This document shows positions 37,360-44,601 of a DNA stretch of 53,650 bases, piece by piece. The notes beneath the pieces were generated by a model, which saw only the letters and a program-made list of their open reading frames with translations, ran no database searches and was not told the origin of the DNA. The DNA lies in the NCBI GenBank assembly GCA_937916505.1, contig CALFSW010000085.1:1-53650 (forward strand), read 5' to 3'. Every line of letters starts with the position of its first letter. Within the stretch, counting starts at the first letter, position 1. A program made the position numbers and the translations under genes. Origin of the DNA: an uncultured Verrucomicrobiales bacterium. GTDB lineage: Bacteria > Verrucomicrobiota > Verrucomicrobiia > Verrucomicrobiales > Akkermansiaceae.

Positions 37360-39108
37360 ATGTGGTTACCCCGATATTTCCCCGCCCTCGTCATTTTGTC
37401 ATCGGTCACGGCTTTTGCCGGGCAAAAAGACGAGAGCAGAACGGAGAATGAATTGATTGGATTGCGTCTGAAAACGATGCAACGGCCCGACCGCCTGCCC
37501 GATTCCCCGGAGAAGACGGAAACGACGACCGGGGTCCCAATTGCAGGCAATCTCCCCAAGTCAGGCGCGAATGAAGCCTGGCCCGGCGAACAACTTTCGG
37601 AAGCTGCCCTCACCCAACTTCGTCGTCTCACCACGACTCCCGGCGAAAATAAAACCAATGAGGTCCTCGCTCCGGGTTTCCTTTGCTCCGACCTCGAGAC
37701 TCCGGGAAAAACCAAGAGCCTTTCCCCAAATCTCACTGTCCATTCGGGAACACCCGGAGAGGCCAAACCCACCAGCCCCAAAGAATTCCTCGCGAAGTTG
37801 CGTGCCCTTGGAAAAGTGAAATTCAAAGTCTCCGGCGTTGAGAGCCTGACCACCCGTTTGCATGTTGAGGCAAACCGCGACGGAGCGGAGTATTCGGCCA
37901 CCTGGCTTTGCAAATGGGGAAAAGAAATGCCGCCAAAACTGAAGAAGCTCGAGGTTGAAACGTTTGAGACCGTCCACTCGGATGGACCATCGTTTCTTGA
38001 CGCCACGAGCCCGGCAATCGGGAAAAACCCGCGGTTTGACGCCCAGGTCATGCGGGGAATCGAATATTGGTCCCGGCGTATCACCCGCATCGGCGACCTT
38101 GCCATGACCGGCCACCACGGGATTGCAGTGGGAGATGTCAATGGCGACGGCTACGAAGACCTTTATGTTTGCGACGGAGGGAGCCTGCCGAACCAACTTT
38201 ACCTCCAACAGGAGGATGGCACGGCCAAGGAAGTTGCCTCGGAGTGGGACGTGGCCTGGCTTGAAGACTCCCGAAGCGCCTTGTTGGTCGATCTCGACAA
38301 CGATGGCGATCAGGATCTCGTCGTCGCGACGGTCGCGTTGGTTGTTTTTGCGGAGAACACCGGTCAGGGGAAATTCGAACTCAAGGGGGGCTTTCCGGGA
38401 GCTCCCTACCCTTTTTCACTGAGTGCATCCGACTTCGACAGCGACGGAGACCTCGATATCTACACCTGCGTTTACAGCGCGGGCGATGATTCCGTCTCCG
38501 GAAAGCGCGGTTTTGAAGCAACCTCGCCCATTCCCTTCAACGATGCTGAGAATGGAGGACGAAATGTCCTCCTCGCAAATTTGGGGGGCTTCGAATTCGG
38601 CGAGGTCACAAAGGAGGTTGGCTTGGACCAAAACAACACCCGCTGGAGTTTCGCGGCTTCATGGGAGGATTTTGATCGCGATGGCGATCCGGACCTCTAT
38701 GTCGCGAACGATTTCGGACGAAACTGCCTCTATCGAAATGACGGGGGAAGGTTCATCAATATCGCTTCCGAAGCGGGAGCAGAAGATATGGCTGCCGGAA
38801 TGTCGGTTGCGTGGGGTGACTTCAATCGTGATGGAGAAGCCGACCTGTTGGTCGGAAACATGTTCTCATCGGCCGGGCAGCGAGTCGCTTTCCAAAGAAA
38901 ATTTGGCGATGGCAAGAAACGGATGGCCCGTGGCAACAGCCTGTTCGAAGCGAAGGAAGGTGAATTTGAAGACGTCAGCATAACAAGCGGCGTCACGAAT
39001 GGGGGCTGGGCCTGGAGCTCTGGTTTCGCGGACTTAAACAATGACGGGTGGGAGGATCTCGTGGTCGCCAATGGGTATTTGACGAATACGCGCGATGACG
39101 ATTTGTGA
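37360..39108 (+). CDS. FG-GAP/ASPIC-UnbV protein, 5' part ending at in-frame TGA (candidate selenoprotein)
   Basis: These 582 residues run from an ATG with a signal peptide (YFPALVILSSVTAFAG) to a TGA at 39106-39108. After a polar region of about 150 residues and a poorly characterised domain, FG-GAP/VCBS repeats with calcium-loop motifs span about 255-575 (DVNGDGYEDLYV, DLDNDGDQDLVV, DFDRDGDPDLYV, DLNNDGWEDLVV). The frame stops right after TRDDDL, but the same frame continues past the TGA into sequence that completes the family's architecture, with no shift. Read through, the protein is 998 residues. The stop is therefore either a selenocysteine codon, supported by the hairpin at 39119-39137, or a nonsense mutation. 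It follows the DUF1501 gene by 64 bases. Confidence 0.85.
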   Translation: MWLPRYFPALVILSSVTAFAGQKDESRTENELIGLRLKTMQRPDRLPDSPEKTETTTGVPIAGNLPKSGANEAWPGEQLSEAALTQLRRLTTTPGENKTNEVLAPGFLCSDLETPGKTKSLSPNLTVHSGTPGEAKPTSPKEFLAKLRALGKVKFKVSGVESLTTRLHVEANRDGAEYSATWLCKWGKEMPPKLKKLEVETFETVHSDGPSFLDATSPAIGKNPRFDAQVMRGIEYWSRRITRIGDLAMTGHHGIAVGDVNGDGYEDLYVCDGGSLPNQLYLQQEDGTAKEVASEWDVAWLEDSRSALLVDLDNDGDQDLVVATVALVVFAENTGQGKFELKGGFPGAPYPFSLSASDFDSDGDLDIYTCVYSAGDDSVSGKRGFEATSPIPFNDAENGGRNVLLANLGGFEFGEVTKEVGLDQNNTRWSFAASWEDFDRDGDPDLYVANDFGRNCLYRNDGGRFINIASEAGAEDMAAGMSVAWGDFNRDGEADLLVGNMFSSAGQRVAFQRKFGDGKKRMARGNSLFEAKEGEFEDVSITSGVTNGGWAWSSGFADLNNDGWEDLVVANGYLTNTRDDDL

Positions 39109-40356
39109 AGTTACTTTTGGCGACAGGTCGTGTCGCCCTCCGAAAAGATCGATGACTACGCTCAAGGCTGGGCAGACCTGATGAAGCTGGTCCGCAACGG
39201 ACATTCCTGGAGCGGGAGCGAGCGGAATCGTTTTTTCCTCAATGGTAGAAAAGGCCGCTTTCATGAGATGTCGCACCTTTCCGGACTGGACCATCTTGAG
39301 GACGGTCGCGGACTCGCCATTGTCGATTGGGATCAGGATGGACGACTTGATCTTTGGTATCGCAACCGCAGTGCGCCCCGGCTCCGCCTGATGCTGAACA
39401 GATACGAGGGGTCGAAGTCCATTGCCATCAAACTGGAAGGCTCCACCTGCAACCGCGATGGGATCGGTGCAGTCGTCGAGCTATTACCCGCGCCAAAGAA
39501 CAAGCGCTTGGTTCGGTCGGTGAAAGCGGGCGATCTCTTCCTTTCGCAATCGAGCAAGTGGTTGCACTTTGGCACGGGGGGCGGGACAGGATACACCCGG
39601 GCTTCCGTCATTTGGCCGGGTGGCAAAAGAGAACTGTTTCAGGGGATTGATTCGAACAGCGGTCGCTTTCTCCTCAAACAAGGAACAGGACAGGCCATTT
39701 CCATGGCAGCCCGCCGGCACATCGAGCTTAAGGCAAGTCCTCTGGCCAAAGCATCAGACCACGACGGAAAAGCCCGCGTCATTTTACCTGCCCGGGTTCC
39801 TTTTCCCCCGGTCACATTTCGAAACCAGGCAGCCCAAGCCAACACCCTTATCGAAAACGGCAAACCCCGCCTTTTGATCCTCTGGTCCGGGACATGCGGG
39901 CACTGCAAAGCGACCTTAAAAGAAATGACCAAAAATGCGGCCGCAATCAGCGCCGCAAACCTTGAAGTGCTGGCGCTCGGGGTGGATGGCATCGCCGGGC
40001 CTGCCGCCGATATTTCCCCGGCCTACGATCTCATCGACCAAACCAAGTTCCCCTTCCCCTGGGGTTTGATCGACGGTCCTTCGGTTCGCCTCATCCACAA
40101 ATTCCAGGAAGCGCTTTTTGACCGGACTCCCGAACCCTCGGTGCCACTCGCCATTCTCCTCGATCAGAGGAACCGCGCCGTGGCCATCTATCGCGGAAAA
40201 ATTTCCATCCCAGATGTCTTGCAGGATTGGCGCGCGATCGCGAATGCCAGCGAAACCCAGCTCCACCACTTCGCCCCGCCCCTGGGCGGAACCTGGTTTA
40301 CCAACCCCCTCCCGCAACGCGAAGTGAGCCGATTGTTTCCAGCGAAGACTGAATAA
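39109..40356 (+). CDS. Continuation of the FG-GAP/ASPIC-UnbV protein with thioredoxin-like C-terminus
   Basis: This segment is in the same frame as the gene ending at 39108. It begins SYFWRQVV, which joins smoothly to the upstream part in this family. The only independent start would be a GTG at 39130, which lacks a signal peptide and would begin mid-domain. It encodes the last propeller portion (DWDQDGRLDLWYRN), an ASPIC/UnbV domain (about residues 685-775 of the read-through protein) and a thioredoxin-like domain. That domain has the redox motif CGHC at 846-849 (LILWSGTCGHCK) and a later conserved PSVPLAILLD segment with the cis-proline typical of the fold. I take it as the 3' half of one 998-residue exported protein. 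If the TGA is a true stop, this half is a pseudogene remnant. Confidence 0.72.
   Translation, partial: SYFWRQVVSPSEKIDDYAQGWADLMKLVRNGHSWSGSERNRFFLNGRKGRFHEMSHLSGLDHLEDGRGLAIVDWDQDGRLDLWYRNRSAPRLRLMLNRYEGSKSIAIKLEGSTCNRDGIGAVVELLPAPKNKRLVRSVKAGDLFLSQSSKWLHFGTGGGTGYTRASVIWPGGKRELFQGIDSNSGRFLLKQGTGQAISMAARRHIELKASPLAKASDHDGKARVILPARVPFPPVTFRNQAAQANTLIENGKPRLLILWSGTCGHCKATLKEMTKNAAAISAANLEVLALGVDGIAGPAADISPAYDLIDQTKFPFPWGLIDGPSVRLIHKFQEALFDRTPEPSVPLAILLDQRNRAVAIYRGKISIPDVLQDWRAIANASETQLHHFAPPLGGTWFTNPLPQREVSRLFPAKTE
39119..39137 (+). promoter_or_regulatory. Putative bacterial SECIS hairpin downstream of in-frame TGA (39106-39108)
   Basis: GGCGACA (39119-39125) and TGTCGCC (39131-39137) form a perfect 7-bp stem with the loop GGTCG. 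Ten bases separate the TGA from the stem and 17 separate it from the loop. In E. coli fdhF, as I remember it, the spacing to the loop is 18 and the loop is GGUC closed by an A-U pair. Here the loop begins GGUC, also closed by A-U. This matches the general bacterial SECIS pattern (short apical loop with an early G close behind the UGA). No Sec machinery gene lies in the window. Confidence 0.55.
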
Positions 40357-40363
40357 GTCCGGG

Positions 40364-40783
40364 TCAGTCACCCTGCACCATCACCACCACCCGTCGCGAA
40401 TGGGGTTGGTTGCGATGCTCGAAAAGAAAGAGCCCCTGCCAGGTTCCGAGAGTCATTCGACCATTCACCACCGGGATCACTTCGCTGGTGCGGGTCAGAA
40501 CCATGCGAATATGGGAGGGCATATCGTCGGGCCCCTCGTAGGTGTGCACAAAATAGGGCGTATCCTCGGGCACGAGATGATCAAAAAAGGCATGAAGGTC
40601 GGTACGGGCGCTGGCATCGGCATTCTCCATGATGACGAGGCTGGCGCTGGTGTGCTGAACGAAGACCGTGGCAGTTCCTGTTGTGATTCCGGCTTCCGCA
40701 ACGATCTCCTCGACTTGGCGGGTGATTTCATAAGTTCCCTTCCCGGACGACCGGACTGAAAGACTGGCAGCGTGGCTTGACAT
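40364..40783 (-). CDS. yjbQ: YjbQ/UPF0047 family protein (secondary thiamine-phosphate synthase)
   Basis: This is a 139-residue protein, full length for the family. Hallmarks are FVQHTSASLVIMENAD, a DL..FF..LVPED segment, EGPDDMPSHIRMVL and the C-terminal LGTWQGLFLFEHR. E. coli YjbQ was reported to have weak thiamine phosphate synthase activity; the main biological role is unsettled. It converges with the read-through gene (stops 7 bases apart). Just upstream of its ATG is an inverted repeat (40794-40819). Cytoplasmic. Confidence 0.93.
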   Translation of the reverse strand: MSSHAASLSVRSSGKGTYEITRQVEEIVAEAGITTGTATVFVQHTSASLVIMENADASARTDLHAFFDHLVPEDTPYFVHTYEGPDDMPSHIRMVLTRTSEVIPVVNGRMTLGTWQGLFLFEHRNQPHSRRVVVMVQGD

Positions 40784-40793
40784 GAAGGAAGTT

Positions 40794-40819
40794 TCGCACG
40801 ACGGCTAAAAGTCGTGCGA
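40794..40819. repeat. 9-bp inverted repeat upstream of yjbQ
   Basis: TCGCACGAC (40794-40802) and GTCGTGCGA (40811-40819) are perfect reverse complements around an 8-base A-rich loop. It lies 11 bases before the yjbQ ATG. On the minus strand no T-run follows, so a terminator is unlikely; an operator or 5' untranslated hairpin over the leader is more plausible. Confidence 0.5.
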
Positions 40820-40929
40820 CGAAAATCGAAAAATCCCAAATGAGCGGACGAACCCCGCTCCAAATCTTCCTTTATGATCAACTGAGCTCCTTGTTCGACA
40901 GCGTCACATTTAACCCGTTGGAAAAAGGC

Positions 40930-41313
40930 TCAGAGCTTCTGGCCTGGTTTCCCGGGGTCCTCTTTCAGGGGTGGTGCCGGAGGAGTCACCGGATTCACGT
41001 CCGGCTCAAACGAGGCCGGCTGTCGGTTCAAATTCGGATCCGGAGTCGTTCCCGGACCATCCGGCCAAAGGAGAATTGCTGCCATCACTGCGGCGTAGGC
41101 CATCCCGGCACCGGCGACCCACTTGACGGATCCAACTTCACGAAACCAAGTAGCAAGGCGCTCGAAGAAAAGGGACATGGACGACCTCTGAAGAAGCTCG
41201 CCGCGCTGACGCTCCTGGAATTCCGCAAGAAAATCCTCGAAGTAACCATCGCGCGGAGTCTCATACTGCTTCAAGCTGATGATTTTTCGAACTTGTTCCT
41301 CGTATTTACTCAT
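40930..41313 (-). CDS. Small single-pass membrane protein, probable partner (anti-sigma-like) of the ECF sigma factor
   Basis: This is a 127-residue protein. The N-terminal 50 residues are charged and helical (YEEQVRKIISLKQYETPRDGYFEDFLAEFQERQRGELL). One membrane segment lies near residues 65-83 (VAGAGMAYAAVMAAILLW), and the tail is proline-rich and probably outside. It lies directly downstream of the ECF sigma gene on the same strand, 54 bases away, as anti-sigma genes do. It has no zinc-binding HxxxCxxC motif, so it is not a ZAS-type anti-sigma by sequence. The anti-sigma role is inferred from context only. Confidence 0.72.
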   Translation of the reverse strand: MSKYEEQVRKIISLKQYETPRDGYFEDFLAEFQERQRGELLQRSSMSLFFERLATWFREVGSVKWVAGAGMAYAAVMAAILLWPDGPGTTPDPNLNRQPASFEPDVNPVTPPAPPLKEDPGKPGQKL

Positions 41314-41367
41314 AAAGTTTGGGTTTTTTTAAGGTTTCATAAGTTATTAACTTTTTCAAGCCAATAA

Positions 41368-41967
41368 TTACCGGATGAACTCTTCCAAGTGCCCCTGCAA
41401 TTGCTGGTGCGCGTAAAAGAGCCTGGAGCGGACGGTTCCCTCTGAAACCTTAAGAATCCTGCCGATCTCGGCATGGGGGATTCCCTGAATATCAAACATG
41501 GTCACAACCGCTCTGTGGTCTTCTGACAGCGATTGCATGGCTTCGTTCAATTTTTTTTGAAGTTCGTTCACACCGCTTTGGTGACGAGGATTTGCGGCGT
41601 GCCCAATATCGACCATGGCATCGTCATTCTGAATCCCCGAATCAAGGTCATCCAAACTCCAGGTGGCCCGGCGCTTCCTCTTTTTCAGGAAGTTAAGCGT
41701 CATATTGGTCGCAATGGCGTAGATCCAGGTGTAGAACGTGGATTTGCTGCGAAACCGCTTCAGGGAGCGGTATGCTTTCGCAAAAATTTCCTGAAGCAGG
41801 TCGTGGGTGTCCTCCTTGTTGGAGGTCATATGGTAGACCATCCCATAGAGTCGGGGACTAAATTTCACGACCAACTCGTCAAAAGCCCGGGTGTTCCCGG
41901 CTTGGGCACGACGAACAAGTTCGCGATCAGAATCGGCAGCGGGCTCTTTAACGGGCTCGGTAGACAT
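41368..41967 (-). CDS. ECF-type RNA polymerase sigma factor
   Basis: This is a 199-residue sigma-70 family protein. Region 2 spans about 25-95, with LYGMVYHMTSNKEDTHDLLQEIF and FYTWIYAIATNMTLNFLKKRKR, the -10 recognition helix. Region 4 spans about 140-195, with LNEAMQSLSEDHRAVVTMF, IPHAEIGRILKVSEGTVRSRL, a helix-turn-helix. No region 1.1 or 3 is present. It is transcribed with the small membrane protein downstream and away from folB. The signal it responds to is unknown. Confidence 0.95.
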   Translation of the reverse strand: MSTEPVKEPAADSDRELVRRAQAGNTRAFDELVVKFSPRLYGMVYHMTSNKEDTHDLLQEIFAKAYRSLKRFRSKSTFYTWIYAIATNMTLNFLKKRKRRATWSLDDLDSGIQNDDAMVDIGHAANPRHQSGVNELQKKLNEAMQSLSEDHRAVVTMFDIQGIPHAEIGRILKVSEGTVRSRLFYAHQQLQGHLEEFIR

Positions 41968-42036
41968 TAGGCAGGGAGAAAGGCGGGTGAAGACCCTTCG
42001 GGCTTAACAATAGGGACAAGCTGACCCGCTGCACGT

Positions 42037-42393
42037 TCAATTTCTCTTTGAAGAACTTCTTTGAATGACCACCCCAACCCAATCGGTCTCCGGCAAAATA
42101 AATTTTTCGAGCTCCACCCGGACCTCCGAAACGGGAAATTCTTTCAGAACAAGTGACGCAATATCCTGAGCCAGAGTTTCGATCAACTGTCTCTCCCCCA
42201 GCCCGGCCAGTTCCCGAACACGATCGGCAACCGCTTTATAATCCACCGTGCCTTCAATGCGGTCGGCTGCGGGAAAAGCCCCAACGTCCATGGTCAGGTG
42301 GGCGCGCAACTCCTGCGATTCGGCCCGCTCTTCCTCCGGCACCCCGATCCGACAAGTCAGCCGGAGTCCCCGAATAATAATCTGGTCGTTCAT
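42037..42393 (-). CDS. folB: Dihydroneopterin aldolase
   Basis: This is a 118-residue protein, typical for FolB, which cleaves 7,8-dihydroneopterin in folate synthesis. The family signature IGVPEEERAESQ is near residues 16-28. VDYKAVADRV and LIETLAQDIA (with the conserved Glu) follow, and the C-terminal catalytic-lysine region is VELEKFILPE. FolX-type epimerase activity cannot be excluded by eye. It ends a minus-strand gene run (ferredoxin, dciA, HAD, folB) with gaps of 8-12 bases, so it is likely one operon. Confidence 0.9.
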   Translation of the reverse strand: MNDQIIIRGLRLTCRIGVPEEERAESQELRAHLTMDVGAFPAADRIEGTVDYKAVADRVRELAGLGERQLIETLAQDIASLVLKEFPVSEVRVELEKFILPETDWVGVVIQRSSSKRN

Positions 42394-42401
42394 GCCGCAA
42401 G

Positions 42402-43040
42402 CTAGAGCTGCTTGGGCGGATCCTCAAGCCATTGGCGAAAATCGCCCAAGTGGTCGAAGAAATGGCTGGGATCACTTTGGGTAAGACGTTCGACAGGATC
42501 ATACCCCGTGGCAACCGCAACCGAGGCGATTCCGCCGTGCCTCGCAGTGGCAATATCATGAACCATGTCGCCCACAAAAGCAGTGCGCTTGATTGGGAGG
42601 TCATGGCTTTGGAGGATCTCACCAATACGATCGCGCTTATCGATGACACCCGCGTAAATGGCCTCAAAATGACCGTGAAGCCCAAAATCATGGGCTTGCT
42701 GGGTGAAAAGCCCCACGTCCATGCTTGAGAGAACGAAGCACCGGATCTTCTGATCGCGGCACCAATTGAGCATCTCCCGGGCGTGAGGAAGAACCGTGAC
42801 TCCCTTGGGTGATTGTCTAAAAGAGGTCCGAAAAGTGTCCTCCAAATCCGCGATCGGCACCCCGGGGAGCACTTCCTCGTAGAATTCAGGATAGGGAAGC
42901 CGAAAACGTCGCCGAAATTCCTCCCGGCCCATTGCGGGCACGTCATACTCTCCAAGAACGGCATTGGTCGCATGGAGAGTGGGCGGAAGATCATCGACCA
43001 AGGTGCCGGACCAATCAAAAAGAAGTGAGCGATATTTCAT
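42402..43040 (-). CDS. HAD-family hydrolase with DWSGT motif
   Basis: This is a 212-residue protein with a phosphoglycolate phosphatase-like (HAD subclass I) layout: motif I near residue 9 (FDWSGTLVDD), an alpha-helical cap (about 15-85), motif II SSMD near residue 105, and motif IV FVGDMVHDI near 163 with a preceding Lys region (LPIKR). The usual general-acid Asp of DxD is a Ser (D-W-S). Phosphonatases also lack this Asp and carry D-x-A-G-T, so the exact reaction is uncertain. It sits between dciA and folB in a tight minus-strand run. Cytoplasmic. Confidence 0.88.
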   Translation of the reverse strand: MKYRSLLFDWSGTLVDDLPPTLHATNAVLGEYDVPAMGREEFRRRFRLPYPEFYEEVLPGVPIADLEDTFRTSFRQSPKGVTVLPHAREMLNWCRDQKIRCFVLSSMDVGLFTQQAHDFGLHGHFEAIYAGVIDKRDRIGEILQSHDLPIKRTAFVGDMVHDIATARHGGIASVAVATGYDPVERLTQSDPSHFFDHLGDFRQWLEDPPKQL

Positions 43041-43052
43041 GGTCGAAAGGAT

Positions 43053-43448
43053 TCAGCCAATGGTCAGCCGAAGTGAGGTGACGTTATCTTCTCCCAACTC
43101 GGCCCGGAGCTTACGGAGGAGCCCGGGCTTGAGCTGCTCAAGGTGGTAACGCATCGCAGGTTGGAGAACCTTGAGGGTCAAACACCCCTTCCGAAGGGAA
43201 ACAGGTTCGGTCTGTTTGGCGATCAGCTCACCGGCAAGGGTGCTCCAGGCCTCCTTGACCCGTTCTTCGTCGAGTCCTCCCCGAACGCCGATTGCCTCGA
43301 GAATAGACTCAATGTGAGCTGAGGCCTCGGAGATATTTTTATTGAGATCCAGAGGCCTCCCTGCCCCCACCCACTGACTGACAATGTCAGCCCGCATGTT
43401 CCGCCGGGCGAGAGGCTTTGCTTTTCTGGATCCCGGCTTGCGACTCAT
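43053..43448 (-). CDS. dciA: DUF721/DciA-like replicative helicase loader
   Basis: This is a 131-residue protein. A basic, poorly conserved N-terminus (SRKPGSRKAKPLARRNMR) precedes a KH-like DUF721 domain at about 60-131 (WSTLAGELIAKQTEPVSLRKGCLTLKV, RYHLEQLKPGLLRKL, NVTSLRL). DciA loads or regulates the DnaB helicase in many bacteria that lack DnaC or DnaI. Assignment rests on the DUF721 pattern. It is in the same run as the ferredoxin gene, 9 bases away. Confidence 0.8.
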   Translation of the reverse strand: MSRKPGSRKAKPLARRNMRADIVSQWVGAGRPLDLNKNISEASAHIESILEAIGVRGGLDEERVKEAWSTLAGELIAKQTEPVSLRKGCLTLKVLQPAMRYHLEQLKPGLLRKLRAELGEDNVTSLRLTIG

Positions 43449-43457
43449 GACGCAACC

Positions 43458-43697
43458 CTAGCCTTCATCACCATCGTCACCGATGGCTTCAACCGGGCAG
43501 CCTTCGAGAGCCTCCATGGTGAGCGCAACCTCTTCTTCATTCTCAGGTTGCTTGTAAACGTAGGAGTAACCTTCGTCGTCCGAGCGCTGAAAGTTTTCGG
43601 GGGCAGTTTCGCGGCAGAGGTCACAGTCAATACACTGGGAATCGACGTAGAATTTCCCTGCAACGCTTTCTGGATTTTTGTCTTCGAGATCAGCCAT
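43458..43697 (-). CDS. Single-cluster ferredoxin
   Basis: This is a 79-residue protein. The ATG at 43697 (MADLEDKNPES) is preferred to a TTG at 43733 that would add a non-conserved leader. C22-x2-C25-x2-C28 (CIDCDLC) and C67-P (EGCP) form one iron-sulfur site, probably [4Fe-4S], as in Bacillus-type ferredoxins. It is an acidic, cytoplasmic electron carrier. It is the first gene of the minus-strand run and divergent from 43811; the 113 bases between must hold both promoters. Partner enzyme unknown. Confidence 0.92.
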   Translation of the reverse strand: MADLEDKNPESVAGKFYVDSQCIDCDLCRETAPENFQRSDDEGYSYVYKQPENEEEVALTMEALEGCPVEAIGDDGDEG

Positions 43698-43810
43698 GGC
43701 TTGTTGGGAAAAGTGTTCGCTCCCTACCCGCAAGATGCAATCACTTTTTCCTCCCTTGATTCACGCTTTGCAAGTGCCTCCTCCGGTGATTATCTCTCTT
43801 TGCACCAACT

Positions 43811-44593
43811 ATGAGCAAGAAACCTTCTACCTCCAAAAAAGATGCCCAGGAAGATTTTTGGGATCTCGGCGATGATCATCTCGAAAATGAGGAGTCAAAT
43901 GCAGTGCCCGAGGAGAACGAAGTAGCGGAGGCTTCCAAAGAGGATCCTCCCCAAGACGAGGAAAAGGAAGAAGTGGAGCCTCCTGCCCCCACCCCAAAAC
44001 CCAAGCCCGTCCGTATCAAAGAATCGAAAAAGGAAATCGCTCCAATCTCGATGCTCGAAAAAATCAGCCTCGTTATGGTAATCGCCTGCATCGTGGGAGC
44101 ACTGGCATGGGGCATTTCCTTCTTCTATCGCGATGCGCCCGAAGGAGATCTCGTCAAATTCATTGATGACTATCCGATCAAAGGAGAACACGTCACGATT
44201 GAGACGGTCGAGACCTGGTGGCGCAAACCCGTTCGCTCCGGAGACAATGTCGATATTGGGGTCGTGATTGAAGCCAATCTCATCCCCTGTGCCCGGATCA
44301 AGCTTTCCGAGGGCAGCTCGGCCACCCTGCAGGTCTCGTTTCGGGATGGCGACCAAAACCTGATTGGAGACACCATCAACCTTTCGATCGAGAGCGGTAA
44401 ATTTTCGAGCAATGGCAGCGACGAAATCGTAGTCAATTCCACTTCCGGCTTTAAGAATCCTTCCCAGCTCAACGCCTACGCGAACGAAGATATCAATCCC
44501 TGGTCTGTCGCCATCATCGAGAACAACGCCGGTGGCTCAAGTTCCGAGCCACTCGTAAAAGCCCGACTTTCAGCATCCTCAAAAGCCAACTAA
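43811..44593 (+). CDS. Single-pass membrane protein of unknown function
   Basis: This is a 260-residue protein. An acidic, probably disordered N-terminus (about 1-80, ending in Pro/Lys) precedes one membrane helix near residues 85-105 (LVMVIACIVGALAWGISFFY). The C-terminal 155 residues are beta-rich and probably outside the cytoplasm. No family recognised. It leads an operon with hemQ (8-base gap) and a lipoprotein, so a role linked to haem or the envelope is possible but unproven. Confidence 0.75.
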   Translation: MSKKPSTSKKDAQEDFWDLGDDHLENEESNAVPEENEVAEASKEDPPQDEEKEEVEPPAPTPKPKPVRIKESKKEIAPISMLEKISLVMVIACIVGALAWGISFFYRDAPEGDLVKFIDDYPIKGEHVTIETVETWWRKPVRSGDNVDIGVVIEANLIPCARIKLSEGSSATLQVSFRDGDQNLIGDTINLSIESGKFSSNGSDEIVVNSTSGFKNPSQLNAYANEDINPWSVAIIENNAGGSSSEPLVKARLSASSKAN

Positions 44594-44601
44594 AAAGACC
44601 C

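Noticed and set aside
36852-38141. Minus-strand open frame of 429 codons across the third DUF1501 gene and the FG-GAP gene
   Set aside because: It spans two well-supported genes and an intergenic gap with no domain of its own.
39106-39108. Genome-wide TGA recoding (alternative genetic code)
   Set aside because: TGA ends other genes properly, for example at 6625-6627, 11008-11010 and 12438-12440.
39106-39130. Frameshift as the cause of the split FG-GAP gene
   Set aside because: Both halves are in the same frame; a single TGA is the only interruption.
40842-40860. 6-bp hairpin (GAGCGG / CCGCTC) as terminator for the sigma operon
   Set aside because: The stem is short and the T-run on the minus strand is broken and too far away; evidence insufficient.
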